Assembly: GCA_038049695.1 (NCBI GenBank)
Contig: CP142458.1
Location: forward strand, 57,879,501-57,943,500
Direction: 5' to 3'
DNA length: 64,000 bases
Source of the DNA: Cinnamomum chago
Lineage: Eukaryota > Streptophyta > Magnoliopsida > Laurales > Lauraceae
In this document: one piece after another, positions 1 to 11,566 of the stretch
How the letters are laid out: each line of letters opens with the position of its first letter
How positions within the stretch are numbered: the stretch's first letter is position 1
Notes under the pieces: model-generated
What the model was told of the DNA's origin: nothing
What the model saw: the letters and a program-made list of their open reading frames with translations, nothing else
Databases searched by the model: none
Program-made: the position numbers and the translations under genes

Positions 1-1398
1 GTCACAAACTCCCAATGTGGAACCATTCTATTGGTCCACATAGGTATCAGACAGGAGAATCTTGCCTAATCCCCCCCAAACCTACATGGACTGGAATCTG
101 GGCTACTTCTCCACATCAACATTGCTTCCAGTATACGAATACTAAACAAACTATTGACAAAAGGGGCAATCAAGCCACAAGATAGGAGTTGATATGTGCA
201 TGGCCCACTTGGATATCAATGTGGGTGATGCCACTTGGCACACCATGACATTTATATGTATGTAACTTTTGTCTTGCTCTTGATGTAGATATTGTGTTTC
301 TTGACTTTTAGATATACCATTACCATCTCTTTCCATGGTTGTGAATGAGGTTTCCCTTCTTTAATATGCTCTCATCATGGTTTTGGTATGCAAGGATAAG
401 CCCTCTATTAATTGTTTAGTGTGACTTGTGATGAGCATTTATTTATATTGTGCGATAAGCTATGGATGATGAAAGCCATACGCCATATTAAAATGAAAAA
501 CTCTTCCCTGATTTTGCAAGTCAAGTTGGCGAGTATGACTTGACATACCAAGAAAGCACATGGCATATTGGTGATCCACACGATGGTCCAAATGGATTTG
601 GTGGGATATAATAAGCACCGATCTATGATTCAAACGACTCAAGATAGATTGGAATAGAGAAATAAAATTCTTGTAGCCGACCCCAATATAATTGGGATGA
701 TGCTTTGATGATGATGATGCGAATCATTCAAATCAAGGTGCTATATGACAATAATAGTCAAAGACGGGATCATGGGGAAAGGACTCAAGTGCATTCAAAG
801 GTGGCGCCCAAATTCAAATACAATCGTCATCTATAGACTTATAGTGCTGTTAAGATAGAAAGTCATCAAGAATAGCCAGATTCAAGAAATTGGTGCACCA
901 TTGTTAATGCTAGTTTTGGACATTTGATCTCTAAGATTGGCCAGCTAATCTTCTTTTTTTTTTTTTTTTGTTAAGGGGTAATTATTTGGTAGGGCAATGA
1001 ATCTCAACATTCTAGGGGTAAGTGTAATTATATCATAGCTCATCCCAACATCCAGGTCAGGCCATTAAACTGGCCAAGTGTTGACTGGTGGTTTTGTTTG
1101 CCTTTCGTTAGGTCTCTACAAAAATGCTAGGTCATCTTGCATGCTCCATCACTTTCATAGTTGTTGATGTAACTTTAAATGCAAAAATGAGTGGCCAATG
1201 AGTGGCTAACTTGATGACACAAGTATTCCTCCAAGCTATCCATGAATATCCATTATGGAGTTGTGGAGAACTTTTGAGAAGCCCTTCGTGAGAGTTATGA
1301 ATTATGAAAGGGCAATGGCATGAGTCATGATGTCCAACCTAACAAAAAAACAAAAACTCTATTTAGTCAATCGTATACATGTATTAATTTAGGTTGCT
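1..1398. other. Intergenic, no gene seen
   Basis: AT-rich spacer. Short open frames here show no recognisable domain and no codon bias. A poly-T run lies near 955-970. I see no LTR, TIR or RNA gene. Confidence 0.6.
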
Positions 1399-1484
1399 TT
1401 TGTTCCCTATGTGAAAGTCTTGGGTTATCAGAATGGTTGATTTTGTTCCTTTTGTGAAAGTTCTGGGTTACCAGAATGGTGCTA
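1399..1484. repeat. Two-copy direct repeat of about 41 bp
   Basis: Two adjacent imperfect copies, about 1399-1439 and 1444-1484. Both start ttgttcc, continue with tgtgaaag and a ctgggtta-type block, and end cagaatggt. They flank or include the left end of the candidate LTR at 1452-2355, so the duplication may have arisen at the LTR border. Confidence 0.7.
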
Positions 1485-2355
1485 ATTTTAATTAACCAAT
1501 ACAGCAGACGTAACAGAAAAAATAAGATAAAACTAGCAATTTACCAATTAAACACTACAAAAAGCCAGATACAATATTTAGCGTAGAAACCATTTCCAGA
1601 GAGAAAAACTATGATTTAGAAATTAAGAACTCACAAATATTTATAAGATATACTCACAGCTCATTTACCTCAATCAATACCTCAACCTAAGGACTACAAT
1701 TGTTTTTGCACAACTTCCGCTGCCATGACTTCTCCGCCGTATAACGTTCTCTTTACTTGTCCTCGTCGCACTTTGCCAACTAAGATGATCAATCTTCTAT
1801 AAAAGAGTAAAAGCAATAAAACTTTCTGGAGCAGCCCTTAAAAATAATCTCTCAATGACTCTAGAAAATCAAAGAATCTCTCCTAGGGTATTCTCACCTC
1901 ATATCAATGAAAGAACTAACAGATGTGTCTAGTCTTCAATATGCACATCTCCTTTAGAGTTGAGAGCAACACCTTATTTATAGCCCCAAATTCGTGCTTC
2001 GATGTCAGAGCACAAGTATGACTCAAAGTGCGAAACAAAGTTTCAAAAGAAAACAAATTCGTAACAGATCTGGACTCTTTCCCTTTTTTCATGCGCTATT
2101 CGATCGATCGCACAGTGCATCCGATTGATCGGACCACTCAAAATAACTAGGACGCTTTAGCCATCCGATTGGTCATTGGTGGTTTTGCCCGGTCTTCTCT
2201 TTTTTCTTCTTTTTTTTCGCTTCAGCTCTTTCGACGATACAACTACAGTCAATTCTAATAGCATGGTTGACACGAGGACTTAAATTAGAAAATACAACTA
2301 AATGGATCTAGAGTTTTGTCCAACCCATGAATTAGCCAACATAAAAATACTAACA
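1452..2355 (-). mobile_element. Candidate solo LTR, copia-type, minus strand
   Basis: Read on the minus strand this starts TGTTAGTATTTTTATG and ends near CTTTCACA, so it has TG...CA ends. It contains a TATA-like CTATAAATAAGG near 1975-1985 (minus strand), followed by pyrimidine-rich sequence. The TGTTAG...TTGGACAAAA start is the kind seen in large copia LTRs. I could not find a clean 5-bp target duplication (right flank ctttg, left flank cctttt). No internal coding region is attached, so if it is an LTR it is solo or truncated. Confidence 0.4.
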
Positions 2356-5300
2356 CTTTGAATTTAGTTTGGTCTTATTTAATTGTGTTTTGATAGCATG
2401 GTTGTTATGAGGGCCCAACTAAATCTAAATTGAGCAAATGGCTAAGTGATCAGATGCAAAACCTAACTAATCCAGACTCAGAAGGCCTTAAGCCTCCTTC
2501 ATTTTGCAGAGCCTATCATGTTGTTGGCCAAACATGGAGTTTACAAGTAGGGGTGGCAACCGGTCAGGTTGGACTTAGGTCGAGTTGAACTGTCAGAGTA
2601 GCATGTAAAAAGGCTCAAATCGAACCTTCCCTATCTAATAATCGAGTTGAACATGTGCAACCCAAAAGTCAAAAAGGCAAACCTAAAGTCTCAATTAACA
2701 GCTTGAGATCAGGTTGAATTGGAGGGTCAAATAGTAAGAACCGACTCGAATTTAACCCATTTTCTTTATTACTTAAGTTGGAAATGTCAACCCAAAACTC
2801 AACCTAAAAATAAAATGATAGGGAACAAATCAACATCAGGAATAGTCTCAAGGTGCAGTCTGCTGTCTGCTGGCTAAATATGAGTTTACGTGTGGATGAT
2901 TTCCTCTTTTCCACAAGGCCATGAATGCTTGATAAGAGTCCTCCATTAAGTACTAACTATCCCAGATTTTCCTCCAATGGGATTGTTATACACTGCTGGT
3001 CCTGGAGGACTGATCAGTGCATGAAAAGCAACATTAGCATATAAGTTGTGCAATCACAGTCTCTTCCTAGACAATCTGGAAGGCAAGGAATCTTGCCCCT
3101 GGGTCCAAAAACTGCCCATTAGGTTAGGATGATTTGACGGATATGAAATTATGTACATAGGCCGGTCAAATCTAAATCTTGCAATCCCTACCTTTCTATG
3201 AATTGATGCAACCCCAGGTGGATCTCACAAGGCTGTATGCAAATTGCATAAATTAGTTATTGGTGATCTAGTGCTCACCTTATAATGGGGCCCACCTGAT
3301 CACTAATGTGAATGACGCATGCATAGTGACCCCTAATAGCCATTAGTCCCATGGGTTTGCACCTTTGAATGGAATTTGACCAATTGGATCGACTAGGAAT
3401 TTTTTTTTTTATAATATAAGACTATTTTATAGGGCATGAATCAATGGGTTAGAATGAACTAATGGGCCTGAAACTATGTAAAGAAGTAGGCCCCATCAAG
3501 ACCTTCCCATCCCCCTTTCAATCCCTAGGTAGGCCCTACAACAAGGTGCACACACCATCAAGGTGTATAGGGGAGCAACCCTATGTAGATATGGGCCCCA
3601 CGTGAATCAACAGAAGTCATCTACATGCAAATTCCTTTGCGGACATCCACATAAGAGCATCTCTCTCTGGTTACTTTAATAAGAGCATCCTCTTAGAAGT
3701 GATAGAACTTACAGTGGCCTATGGACTTGTACCTAAAGACTTTGGCATAGAAGAATTCAATCCATTTTCATTCATCAAAACTAACAATTGCATTAAATCC
3801 AAATAAAGAAACAATTATGATTCATTGTATCATTGAAATCCTTTTGTCAATGATAACAATAATTTTTAAGTTGATTAACTTTGCTATAATCATATAATTT
3901 GTGATAAAATATTCAGATTTGAATCATTTTAACTTTACACTTAGATAGTGGTTGCTTGATATGTGGAGTTGTCATTATTTTTGGAAATATAGTAGTTGTC
4001 ATCCATAGGTAGCCCATGATCCGAAAAGCCAAATTGATTATGACAGAAAACCCTACTAACCTCCCTTTACATCTTATACCAAAAAAAAAAAAAAAAAAAA
4101 AAAAACCCTCCTTTTACATCTGATTGATAGTCAGGTTCATATCCGTGTACTGGTTGAGCCCAGTTAATAATCAGGTCTGGGTCCTAGTCCAATCATCTAG
4201 AGTACCCAAATACCCATGTATATTAACAAAATAAAGCATGACATATTATTGTAAACTAATAGCTTGTTGACTAACATTATTCAGGAGCATATATATTGCC
4301 TATATATATTTTCAGGTTTTGAATGAGGCCTCAAGTAAGGTTTGGGTCCAATACGGTCCACAATAAAAGGTTTTAGTGGTGATGGAATCATCAGCCCTAC
4401 AGCCGGGGTTGAAACTCTCATAGTTTCAGTGGAGAGAAAGGTGCCTCACTATTGAACCAACAATGGATTGGCACTTCGCACCAAAAAGACAAATGAAAAA
4501 AGAAAAAAAAAGCACACAAAAAAAAGAAGTACTGACACTCCAACATCATTCAATCATCTGCAAGTATCATATTCATATGATTAACAATTAAGCCCATTAT
4601 GAGAATTAATGGCTCCTTACTTGAGTGCTAAAGAGTGACAGTTTTCACCTCGCTACCCAAGATTCAAACGTACGGCACGCCACATCTTCCTGCGTGTGCG
4701 GGCTTCCCTTCCCATTTGTTTGGGCTTTCTTTACGTGCTTGAAGCCCATTACATTTTTGTCTTTTTGGAAAATGGTAAATATAGTCCAAAAGGTAAAGGG
4801 AATAAAAGAATGTGGCAGTGCTCGACAATAGCTACAACGCAAAGATACGAAGCACACGAGGAGGAGCAAACATCAAAGACCCACAATTGGGTCAAAGCAA
4901 AAAACACCCACTGCTCGGGCCAAGCTAATGAAGCCCATAGCCTGGGCTAGGTAAAGGAAGAGCCAAAAAACAACTCTAAAAAAAAAAAAAAAAAGAAAAA
5001 AAAATTAGGAATAAAACTGAACAAATGGATCAACTATCATCATTGTTGACTGTGTTAAAATTCCTTAGGTGCCCATTACATTTATGAGCTAAGGTCGAGA
5101 TCCAAGGGTTTTTTTTTTTTAATTTATGAGTGTATCCATCTGCTGATTTCTTCTTCCTTATCAGTTATCACACAAATATATAGTAAGGTGTACACAATCA
5201 CCCTCTCTCATACTCAAGATACGGACTGATGACCTACTTTTCCATAGTTAAGAAGTAAAATTTAAAAGCATATAGCTATCTTCTTAGTAATACTCTACCA

Positions 5301-8104
5301 TGGATTTATATTCTCTCTCTCAAAGATTTACGTTTTTAATTTACATGTACAGGTGTTTGAGAAATGCTTCACCAACTGCGATCGGATAATTAATCTTTGC
5401 TTTTTAAAGAATGAGAAAAGGGTTCCATGATAAGATAAGGTGCCTGTCTGTATATACAGAATGAGAATAGCTTATTTATTTATTTACTTATTTTTGATAC
5501 ATGGGCAACTCAAACTCTTACACACAAAAATATATCCATGACCCTAACTTTCATTGAAAGTTTAATGTCTTTTTTTGTTTTACTTTTTTCAAGAAGTCTA
5601 AGGGCATTCGTAACAGACGAGGAATCCATAGATCTTATGATTCTTCACTACCACTGGAACAAGGAATCCTCACCGGAGATTTGTATTGTTGATGATTTCA
5701 CATTAATATTGGTGTGTATTGATGAATATAGCTGATAAAAATAAGGTTCGGTGTGCAAATCCACTTAAGTGAGGATTTTCAAATCTTATAAGGGGTGGTC
5801 AAATATGAAAATCCTATCAAATGAAGATTTCCATTCGTCCAAATCCTCAGAAATTTACAATTGCCAAACATGAATTTACTACAACTTTAGGGAAACCGAA
5901 AATCTTTTCCTTAAAGATTTGGTTGTCAAACGTGACCTTAATTTTTTGAAGTTTCTTGAGTCTTTCATTGGTATCTTGCATGCATTCACATTCGCATACA
6001 CGTTCTCACATTCTCACGAGCTCAAGGAGAAATTTCAAATGGAACCTAGAGAGGATCTATATGAATATCATTCATCAATTTCTATCTTTAACTAATGCTA
6101 TTATCAATATCAGTCACATGGTCATCCTAACCCCTTCTTCAACGACTAACAAGTTTTAGCCCTTAAAAAGTTTTGACACATTGATCCAACACTCCAGTCC
6201 ATTTTGATGGGTGTAAAGAAAAGAGATTAGTGTAATTCAAGAAAGTATGTAACCCATTGGGATGGGTCATTAAGTGGACCCCACTATGAGGTGCGCACGG
6301 AAACAACATGCACATTGTGTGCACTGGATAATTTCTCTATGCATAGAATATGTTGTTTACCTTGAAAAAAAGAAGTATATATGCTGTTTAGTCTTGCGTT
6401 GGATCAATATCTTTCGAACTAAATCAGTGCTAGAAAATGAAAATGCATGGTAATAATGTGGACATGGTGAATACACCCGTTCGTATGTATGATAGAGGAT
6501 GAGAAGAGCCTATATATGACACAGTCGAAGGTGATCACTATTCCGGCCTAGGTTAAAGTTACAAAAAAAAGTACAGATATATATAGAGGAAAATCATCTT
6601 CTCCGCCGTCAATGTTGCTGACTAACAAAAATCTGATTTAGCATACCTTCATCCACCAAGGTAAGAACTAAGAACCGACGGTGGCATCATCTGTGGATCA
6701 AGGACTTCATATAGGGAAGAGAGGCAGAGGATACAACCTACCATTTAGCAGCACCTCCAATAGTTCCTCAGTAGAATTGTCACAATTAGCATCCTTTCCC
6801 ATGAAACTATCATCTCAGAAATGTAGGGTTATTTCCGAGATATTATCGAAAATAGGTGATGGGGAATAAATTAATTTTTAAATAATTAATACTGATGATG
6901 TTAAAAAGATATGCATCAACATAGCTAGTCGCCTTACCCAAGTCTTTCAATTAGCCATTGGGCACTTGCTTCTCTTTCTCCATGTATTCGTGATTGATAT
7001 ATGTCACTAGAAGAAATTGCTGTTAAAAACATTTTTAAAGATGCTCCCTGTTATTTTTGTATTCGTTATGAATTTGAATTTATCACAATTGCCTTGTGAT
7101 ATCTTTACCATGCATATTTTGGAAAGTAGGACGATATTTATGATGAAAGTTATATTTCAAATATATGAGAAAGATGGCCTGGGAAATAAGGTGGACTGCA
7201 CATAATAACTGTGCAGACAGTTTCTCACTTGAGGGTTATCAAGACAGCACTAGGAAAATTGCATGGCAGATGCTTTAAAAGAATAGATACTGCTGAAAAC
7301 TATTTGATACATTTTCCCAATTTTACCAATATTGTCTCTTTCAATATTAATATGATCTTCTCATTATATTATGATTTCTCACCATTCAGATATTATGATG
7401 CTGGGGAAGGATAGAAACTGAAGCTCGATAAATGTTTCCCTTCAGTTCTTATTTTTGTTCAACGGACTTTAGAAAACTGGGTGTGGTTATTTATTTGTTT
7501 TTTTGAAGTGTGTGGGCAAGTTTGTCAGTTAAAGCAAGTTTGTCAGTTAAAACAAGTTGTCATTTTGACTGCGAATAGAGGGAGGTTTCAGCATAAACAT
7601 ACGGGAGGCTTCTGAGGTTGCCTGAAAATATGGGCCCTTTCAATCTTTTGTAAGAAGAGAGAGAGAAAAAAAAAACATCTTGAATTTTTCTTTTTGTATC
7701 CCAGCTCTTGGCTGGGACCCAAGAGAGAACCCGCAAACGCATGCGAAGGAGGCCCGCATAAGTAAAAAATGAGTTAACTTGTACAAGTGGGAAGAGGTGA
7801 TGTACCCGGAGTTCAAACCCCGGGACCTAGGTAAGAACTGACGCACCTTAGCACTCGGGTAACGAGTCGTTCTTTCTTGCAATTTGAATCAATTATAGAA
7901 GCTTATGCACTGTTCCTACTAAAACTAATTTGACCGCCCGTGTGTACGTTGCATAAAAAGGAAAAGAATAAAAAATAGGGCACATTCCATAAGCATATAG
8001 AAATCATTTATTTAGAGAATTTCTTTATTATCTAGGATCCAACATATCTTTAAGGAGGGTTTTTGAAGAGGGTTCTAGGTTTGGTAAACATTGAGAATTC
8101 CTAC
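2356..8104. other. Intergenic spacer with poly-A tracts, no gene
   Basis: Non-coding sequence with homopolymer tracts (A run at 4081-4105, A-rich 4978-5003). Open frames at 4625-4950, 5538-5735, 5956-6159, 6681-6869 and 7017-7414 are short, lack domains and lie in low-complexity surroundings, so I do not call them genes. Near 7800-7870 there is a weak tRNA-B-box-like stretch, but no A box at the right distance and no target duplication. Confidence 0.6.
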
Positions 8105-8765
8105 CATACATGAAATGTACGTGTGATCCAACGGTTATTGATTTTTTAGAATTTTCTCAAAAATCATGAAAGATCTAGGGTTGAGCTTTCACCCTATAGT
8201 TGTCCTTGGATCTCTACAGAGTTTGAACTGTTCGAAACTTGCAAATGGGACCTAAAACATTAATCTTTTAGGGTTTAAATTTATTCACGATTATCTCAAA
8301 ATCCATGATAGATCAACAGTTGGAATTTGACCCAATAGCCTCTTTGGACCTTCTAATCATGATTACAGGTTTAGATCTTAATTGTGGGACCTAAAAGGTA
8401 GGGTACCAAAGTGAAAACGGCAACCTCTGCATTACCAATTATGGCATTGTAGCAGCGCTTCTCTACGTTCGTTGATTTGAAAAAAATGTTCAACGGCTGA
8501 TATGTTTTTACCATTTTTCTTATGATCCATGATGAATTATGCTTTCAAATTTGACTCCATTTCCATTTGGGGCTTTTTGAAGAGATTAACGGTTCAGATT
8601 TTGAAAAAGGAGCCCACAAAAGTCCAAAAAATGAGATCCAATGGTATGGAGTTTTTTTTTAAAAATATCTCAAAATATAAAAAGGAGCCCACAACTCAGC
8701 CGTTTAGAGCCTTTTAAACATGATTAACGGTTCAGATCTTAATCGTGGGACCAAAAAATTTAGAT
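8105..8765. repeat. Decayed tandem repeat, about four units of roughly 150 bp
   Basis: Four diverged copies begin near 8112, 8270, 8490 and 8633. Blocks recur in the same order in several copies: a CAACGG block, a tctcaaaatccatgat block, a block with a TTTGGACCTT-like core, and an AACGGTTCAGATCTTAAT-type block ending in GTGGGACC. Unit length drifts between about 130 and 215 bp. It looks like an old satellite or a repeat-derived LTR, not coding sequence. Confidence 0.5.
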
Positions 8766-9338
8766 TTCCAAAAACAAAACCAACAACCTAGATGTTCAGG
8801 CCACTATTATTGTTCAACCGCATTCTGTCATTGTTCATTCCGCAATTCCCTATCTTCTCCATTGTACTTTATGTTATATTTGAATGAAAGGCTAACTTAT
8901 TTTTAAATAAAAAGAATTTCCGCCAACTCGTGGATTTACCAGATGGGGTGGTCCGACCTTGCAAATATTTGGAAACAAAGGGACTCCTCACTGCGATTTT
9001 CTGCATCTAACCAAACATAGATTTTCCTCAGGAGCATGGAAAAGTGCGAGAAATCCCCTCTAAAGACAGTTGCCAAATGCACCCTTTAATCTTAATATTA
9101 TTGTATGGGTCAAAATTTTAAAGAGAGATTTTTTTTTTGGATAAAAGAAAAACCCCTTTCACCCTGTAAAAACGGGGAGGGACCAAACATTTCACATCAA
9201 GAGTGGAGAACCCCCCACCAATTCTCCCCTTTTTATTGACCTTTTTGCCTACATCCCACGATATTGTGAGATGTACTAGAGGGATGTCCAATAAACTCTT
9301 CCCCCAACTTTAAGAAAAAAAAACAGTCGTGCTACAGA
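8766..9338. other. Intergenic spacer
   Basis: AT-rich sequence with a T run near 9130 and an A run near 9315. No gene or repeat border recognised before the inverted-repeat arm at 9339. Confidence 0.5.
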
Positions 9339-9361
9339 GACCGACTGGGGGACCGAATTCG
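9339..9361. repeat. Left arm of a 23-bp inverted repeat around copia-1
   Basis: This 23-bp arm begins gaccgactgg and is the exact reverse complement of 28686-28708. Removing copia-1 and one target duplication brings the arms within about 50 bp of each other, so the retrotransposon landed in the loop of a pre-existing palindrome. Confidence 0.9.
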
Positions 9362-9391
9362 GGCCTGGTCCCCCATGAGGACAGTTGGATC

Positions 9392-9703
9392 TGTTGTGAT
9401 CTAGGGCTACGAGAAGAGAACAATCACGCACAGAGAACACGAGATTTACGTGGTTCGGCTTTTGGCCTACGTCCACGGGAAAGACAGAAGAATCACTATG
9501 CAATCAGAATAGTTGTGTACATCCTAGAGACTTTGAGTCTCTATTTATAATATCAGCCCCAAACCCTGTTACACCCAAACCTTACTTCTAATCACAGTAG
9601 ACTTACTATAATAGGCCTACTTCTAATCAAAGTATAACTTGGGCAATCCAGGAGCCCGGTTAACCAAGACTTACTAATTAATAGTGAGCCATACTAATTA
9701 ACA
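9392..9703 (-). repeat. copia-1 3' LTR, 312 bp
   Basis: Starts TGTTGTGATC on the plus strand and ends TAATTAACA; the element reads on the minus strand, so this is its 3' LTR. Compared by eye with 28365-28673 it shows about seven substitutions and one 3-bp indel. Confidence 0.95.
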
Positions 9704-9717
9704 AATCTCCACCTTGG
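9704..9717 (-). promoter_or_regulatory. copia-1 polypurine tract
   Basis: Minus-strand CCAAGGTGGAGATT directly abuts the 3' LTR. This is the usual position and composition of the plus-strand primer in plant copia elements. Confidence 0.85.
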
Positions 9718-9837
9718 CGAATATTGAAGTTGATCCTCATGCATAAAACACGTCTCCCCTTCTCCACCTGCCCCTGAGTGCACTCAGGTACCGAACACAC
9801 CAATCAAGTCCAAGTAATGCTTGAACTTGAATTTAAC

Positions 9838-10307
9838 TCATTCCTTCATGAATGCACCAAATCGCTTGTACCATTGTCCAGAAGCTTGCTTCGACCCGTA
9901 CAATGATTTCTTCAAATTGCATACATGATCAGGAACCTTTGTCTGCACTCTACCTGCACAGGAAGCTCCTTCCTCTTCCTCGTAGAACCGCTTGCATCCG
10001 ATGGCCGGATCTTTCCCATCAAGAGACTCAATCTCTTTAGTCATAGTTGTTGCATGTTGACTACTTTCCAGCCCTTCCATTAATTCAAGAGACTCATTCG
10101 TCAATGCGTATGCAACCATATCATCACTGCCACTGTCTGATGTTGACGCGTACATCGTCATATCCTCAAAACCGTATCTAACCGGCGGTTTTCTTTCTCT
10201 CTGCGGTCTACCCATCTGCGGCATCTGCGGCTCTATCTGCTGCATCTGCTGCACAGTCTGACTATCCCCTGTATCCCGGGAGGAGCCGGATGCACTCTCC
10301 TTCCTCA
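9838..10307 (-). pseudogene. copia-1 pol: integrase-RT linker and RT stub
   Basis: About 156 codons follow the integrase. The frame opens with a low-complexity Gln/Met/Pro-rich and acidic linker typical of the region between copia integrase and RT. It then keeps a scrap of the RT start (GCKRFYEEEEGAS) joined to a mid-RT motif, VCNLKKSLYGSKQ, and stops after FGAFMKE. The RT active-site box, the rest of RT and all of RNase H are absent; the 3' untranslated tail and purine tract follow at once. The neighbouring integrase ends at about the same base in another frame, so a frameshift separates them. Confidence 0.85.
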
Positions 10308-11321
10308 CTAGGACATCTGGTCCACCTGAATGGTGTCACCGCTACTACCTACTTTTGTCTCCTCCACCTGCTTTCTCGCTTCGAGTAAAGCATCCTCATG
10401 AAATGTAACATCCCTGCTGATGATAAATCTGGGTGAATCCTGATCAATACACCACAACTTGTATCCTTTCACCCTAGAAGCATATCCCACCAAGATGCAC
10501 TTGACAGCCCTTGGTTCTAACTTATCGGTTTTCACGTGAGCATAAGTCGGACAACCGAAGATCCTCAAGTTAGAATAATCAGCTGGATTACCTGACCACA
10601 TTTCTTCCGGTGTTTTGCAACCAATATTTGTGTGTGGAGACCTATTTATCAAGTAGCCTGCAACATTTGCTGCCTCAGCCCAAAAGTCTCCGGACAATCC
10701 GGCAGTAAACAACATACAACGAGCTCTCTCCAAGATTGTTTTGTTCATTCTCTTTGCAACTCTATTCTGCTCTGGAGTTTCTGTAGTGGTGTCATGCCGA
10801 ACTATGCCATGATCTTTGCAATAGTTCCCAAACTCTGTTGATCTGTACTCCTTGCCATTACCTGTCCTCAACTTCTTCACCTTTCTGCCAGTCTGTTTCT
10901 CAACCATCTCCTTCCATCGCTTGAATGTAACAAAGGTTTGATCCTTCGTCTTCAGAGTATAAACCCAGACTTTCCTTGAATAATCATCAATAAAAGTCAG
11001 CATAAATCGGGACCCGCCCTTGGAGTAAACCTTCGAAGGCCCCCATACATCTGAATGAACATAATCAAGGATACCTTTCGTGCGATGAGTACTTGTGTCG
11101 AAACTGACCTTTCAATGCTTTCCAAAGATGCATCTCTCACAGAAATCCAACTTGCCTATCTTCGTGCCACATAGCAAATTCCGATTGCTCAGTATTGTCA
11201 ATCCCTTCTCACTCATGTGACCTAGGCGCAAGTGCCATAAGCACGTTGAGACAGATTCATGGTCATCTGAGGAAGACATTGCAGCTCCACCTATAACAGT
11301 ATTTTCGGACAAAACATACAA
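10308..11321 (-). pseudogene. copia-1 pol: pre-integrase zinc domain and integrase core
   Basis: The GAG-pre-integrase segment (CLWHLRLGHMSEKGL, then CERCIFGKH) lies at 11112-11321 and gives the integrase HHCC zinc site. A stop follows FGKH. The core (10308-11003) has HSDVWGP just upstream in the same reading, then the TFIDDYS region. The second catalytic Asp is lost (RTGNGKEY in place of the usual RTDNGGEY) and the catalytic Glu is Lys (VAKRMNKT in place of VAERMN-type). The C-terminal half with IFGCPTYAHV and the LVGYA motif is retained. Its function would be cDNA insertion in the nucleus, but this copy should be catalytically dead. Confidence 0.9.
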
Positions 11322-11324
11322 GTT

Positions 11325-11566
11325 TCAAACTCTATTGCCTCTCATAAGAATCAGAGCACCTTTCACAACCTTCATAACTCCACCTTCAGCTGAGAACTTA
11401 CAACCGTCGGAGTCCAAGGCACCAAGAGAAACAAGATTCATTTTCAGATCAGGAACATACCGAACCTCTACTAACGTTTTGACGATTCCATCATGCATCT
11501 TGATTTTCACTGTTCCGATCCCAACCGTCTTACATGCAACATTATTGCCCAGCAAGACGCTACCAC
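11325..11566 (-). pseudogene. copia-1 pol: C-terminal part of protease, split by the gypsy insertion
   Basis: Encodes the second half of a copia retropepsin-like domain: the LLGNNVACKTVGIGTVKIKM stretch, then VRYVPDLKMNLVSLG, the usual conserved protease end. The N-terminal half, with the DSGCSYHMC active site, lies 15 kb away at 26485-26560. Both halves share the ACCAC duplication of the gypsy insertion. A stop after MRGNRV separates it from the pre-integrase segment. Confidence 0.9.

Noticed and set aside
4625-4950. Overlapping open frames on both strands
   Set aside because: No domain, no homologous pattern and no splice or promoter context.
7640-7882. tRNA-like or SINE-like sequence with a GTTCAAACC B-box-like motif
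   Set aside because: No A box at the right spacing, no A tail in the right orientation and no flanking duplication.
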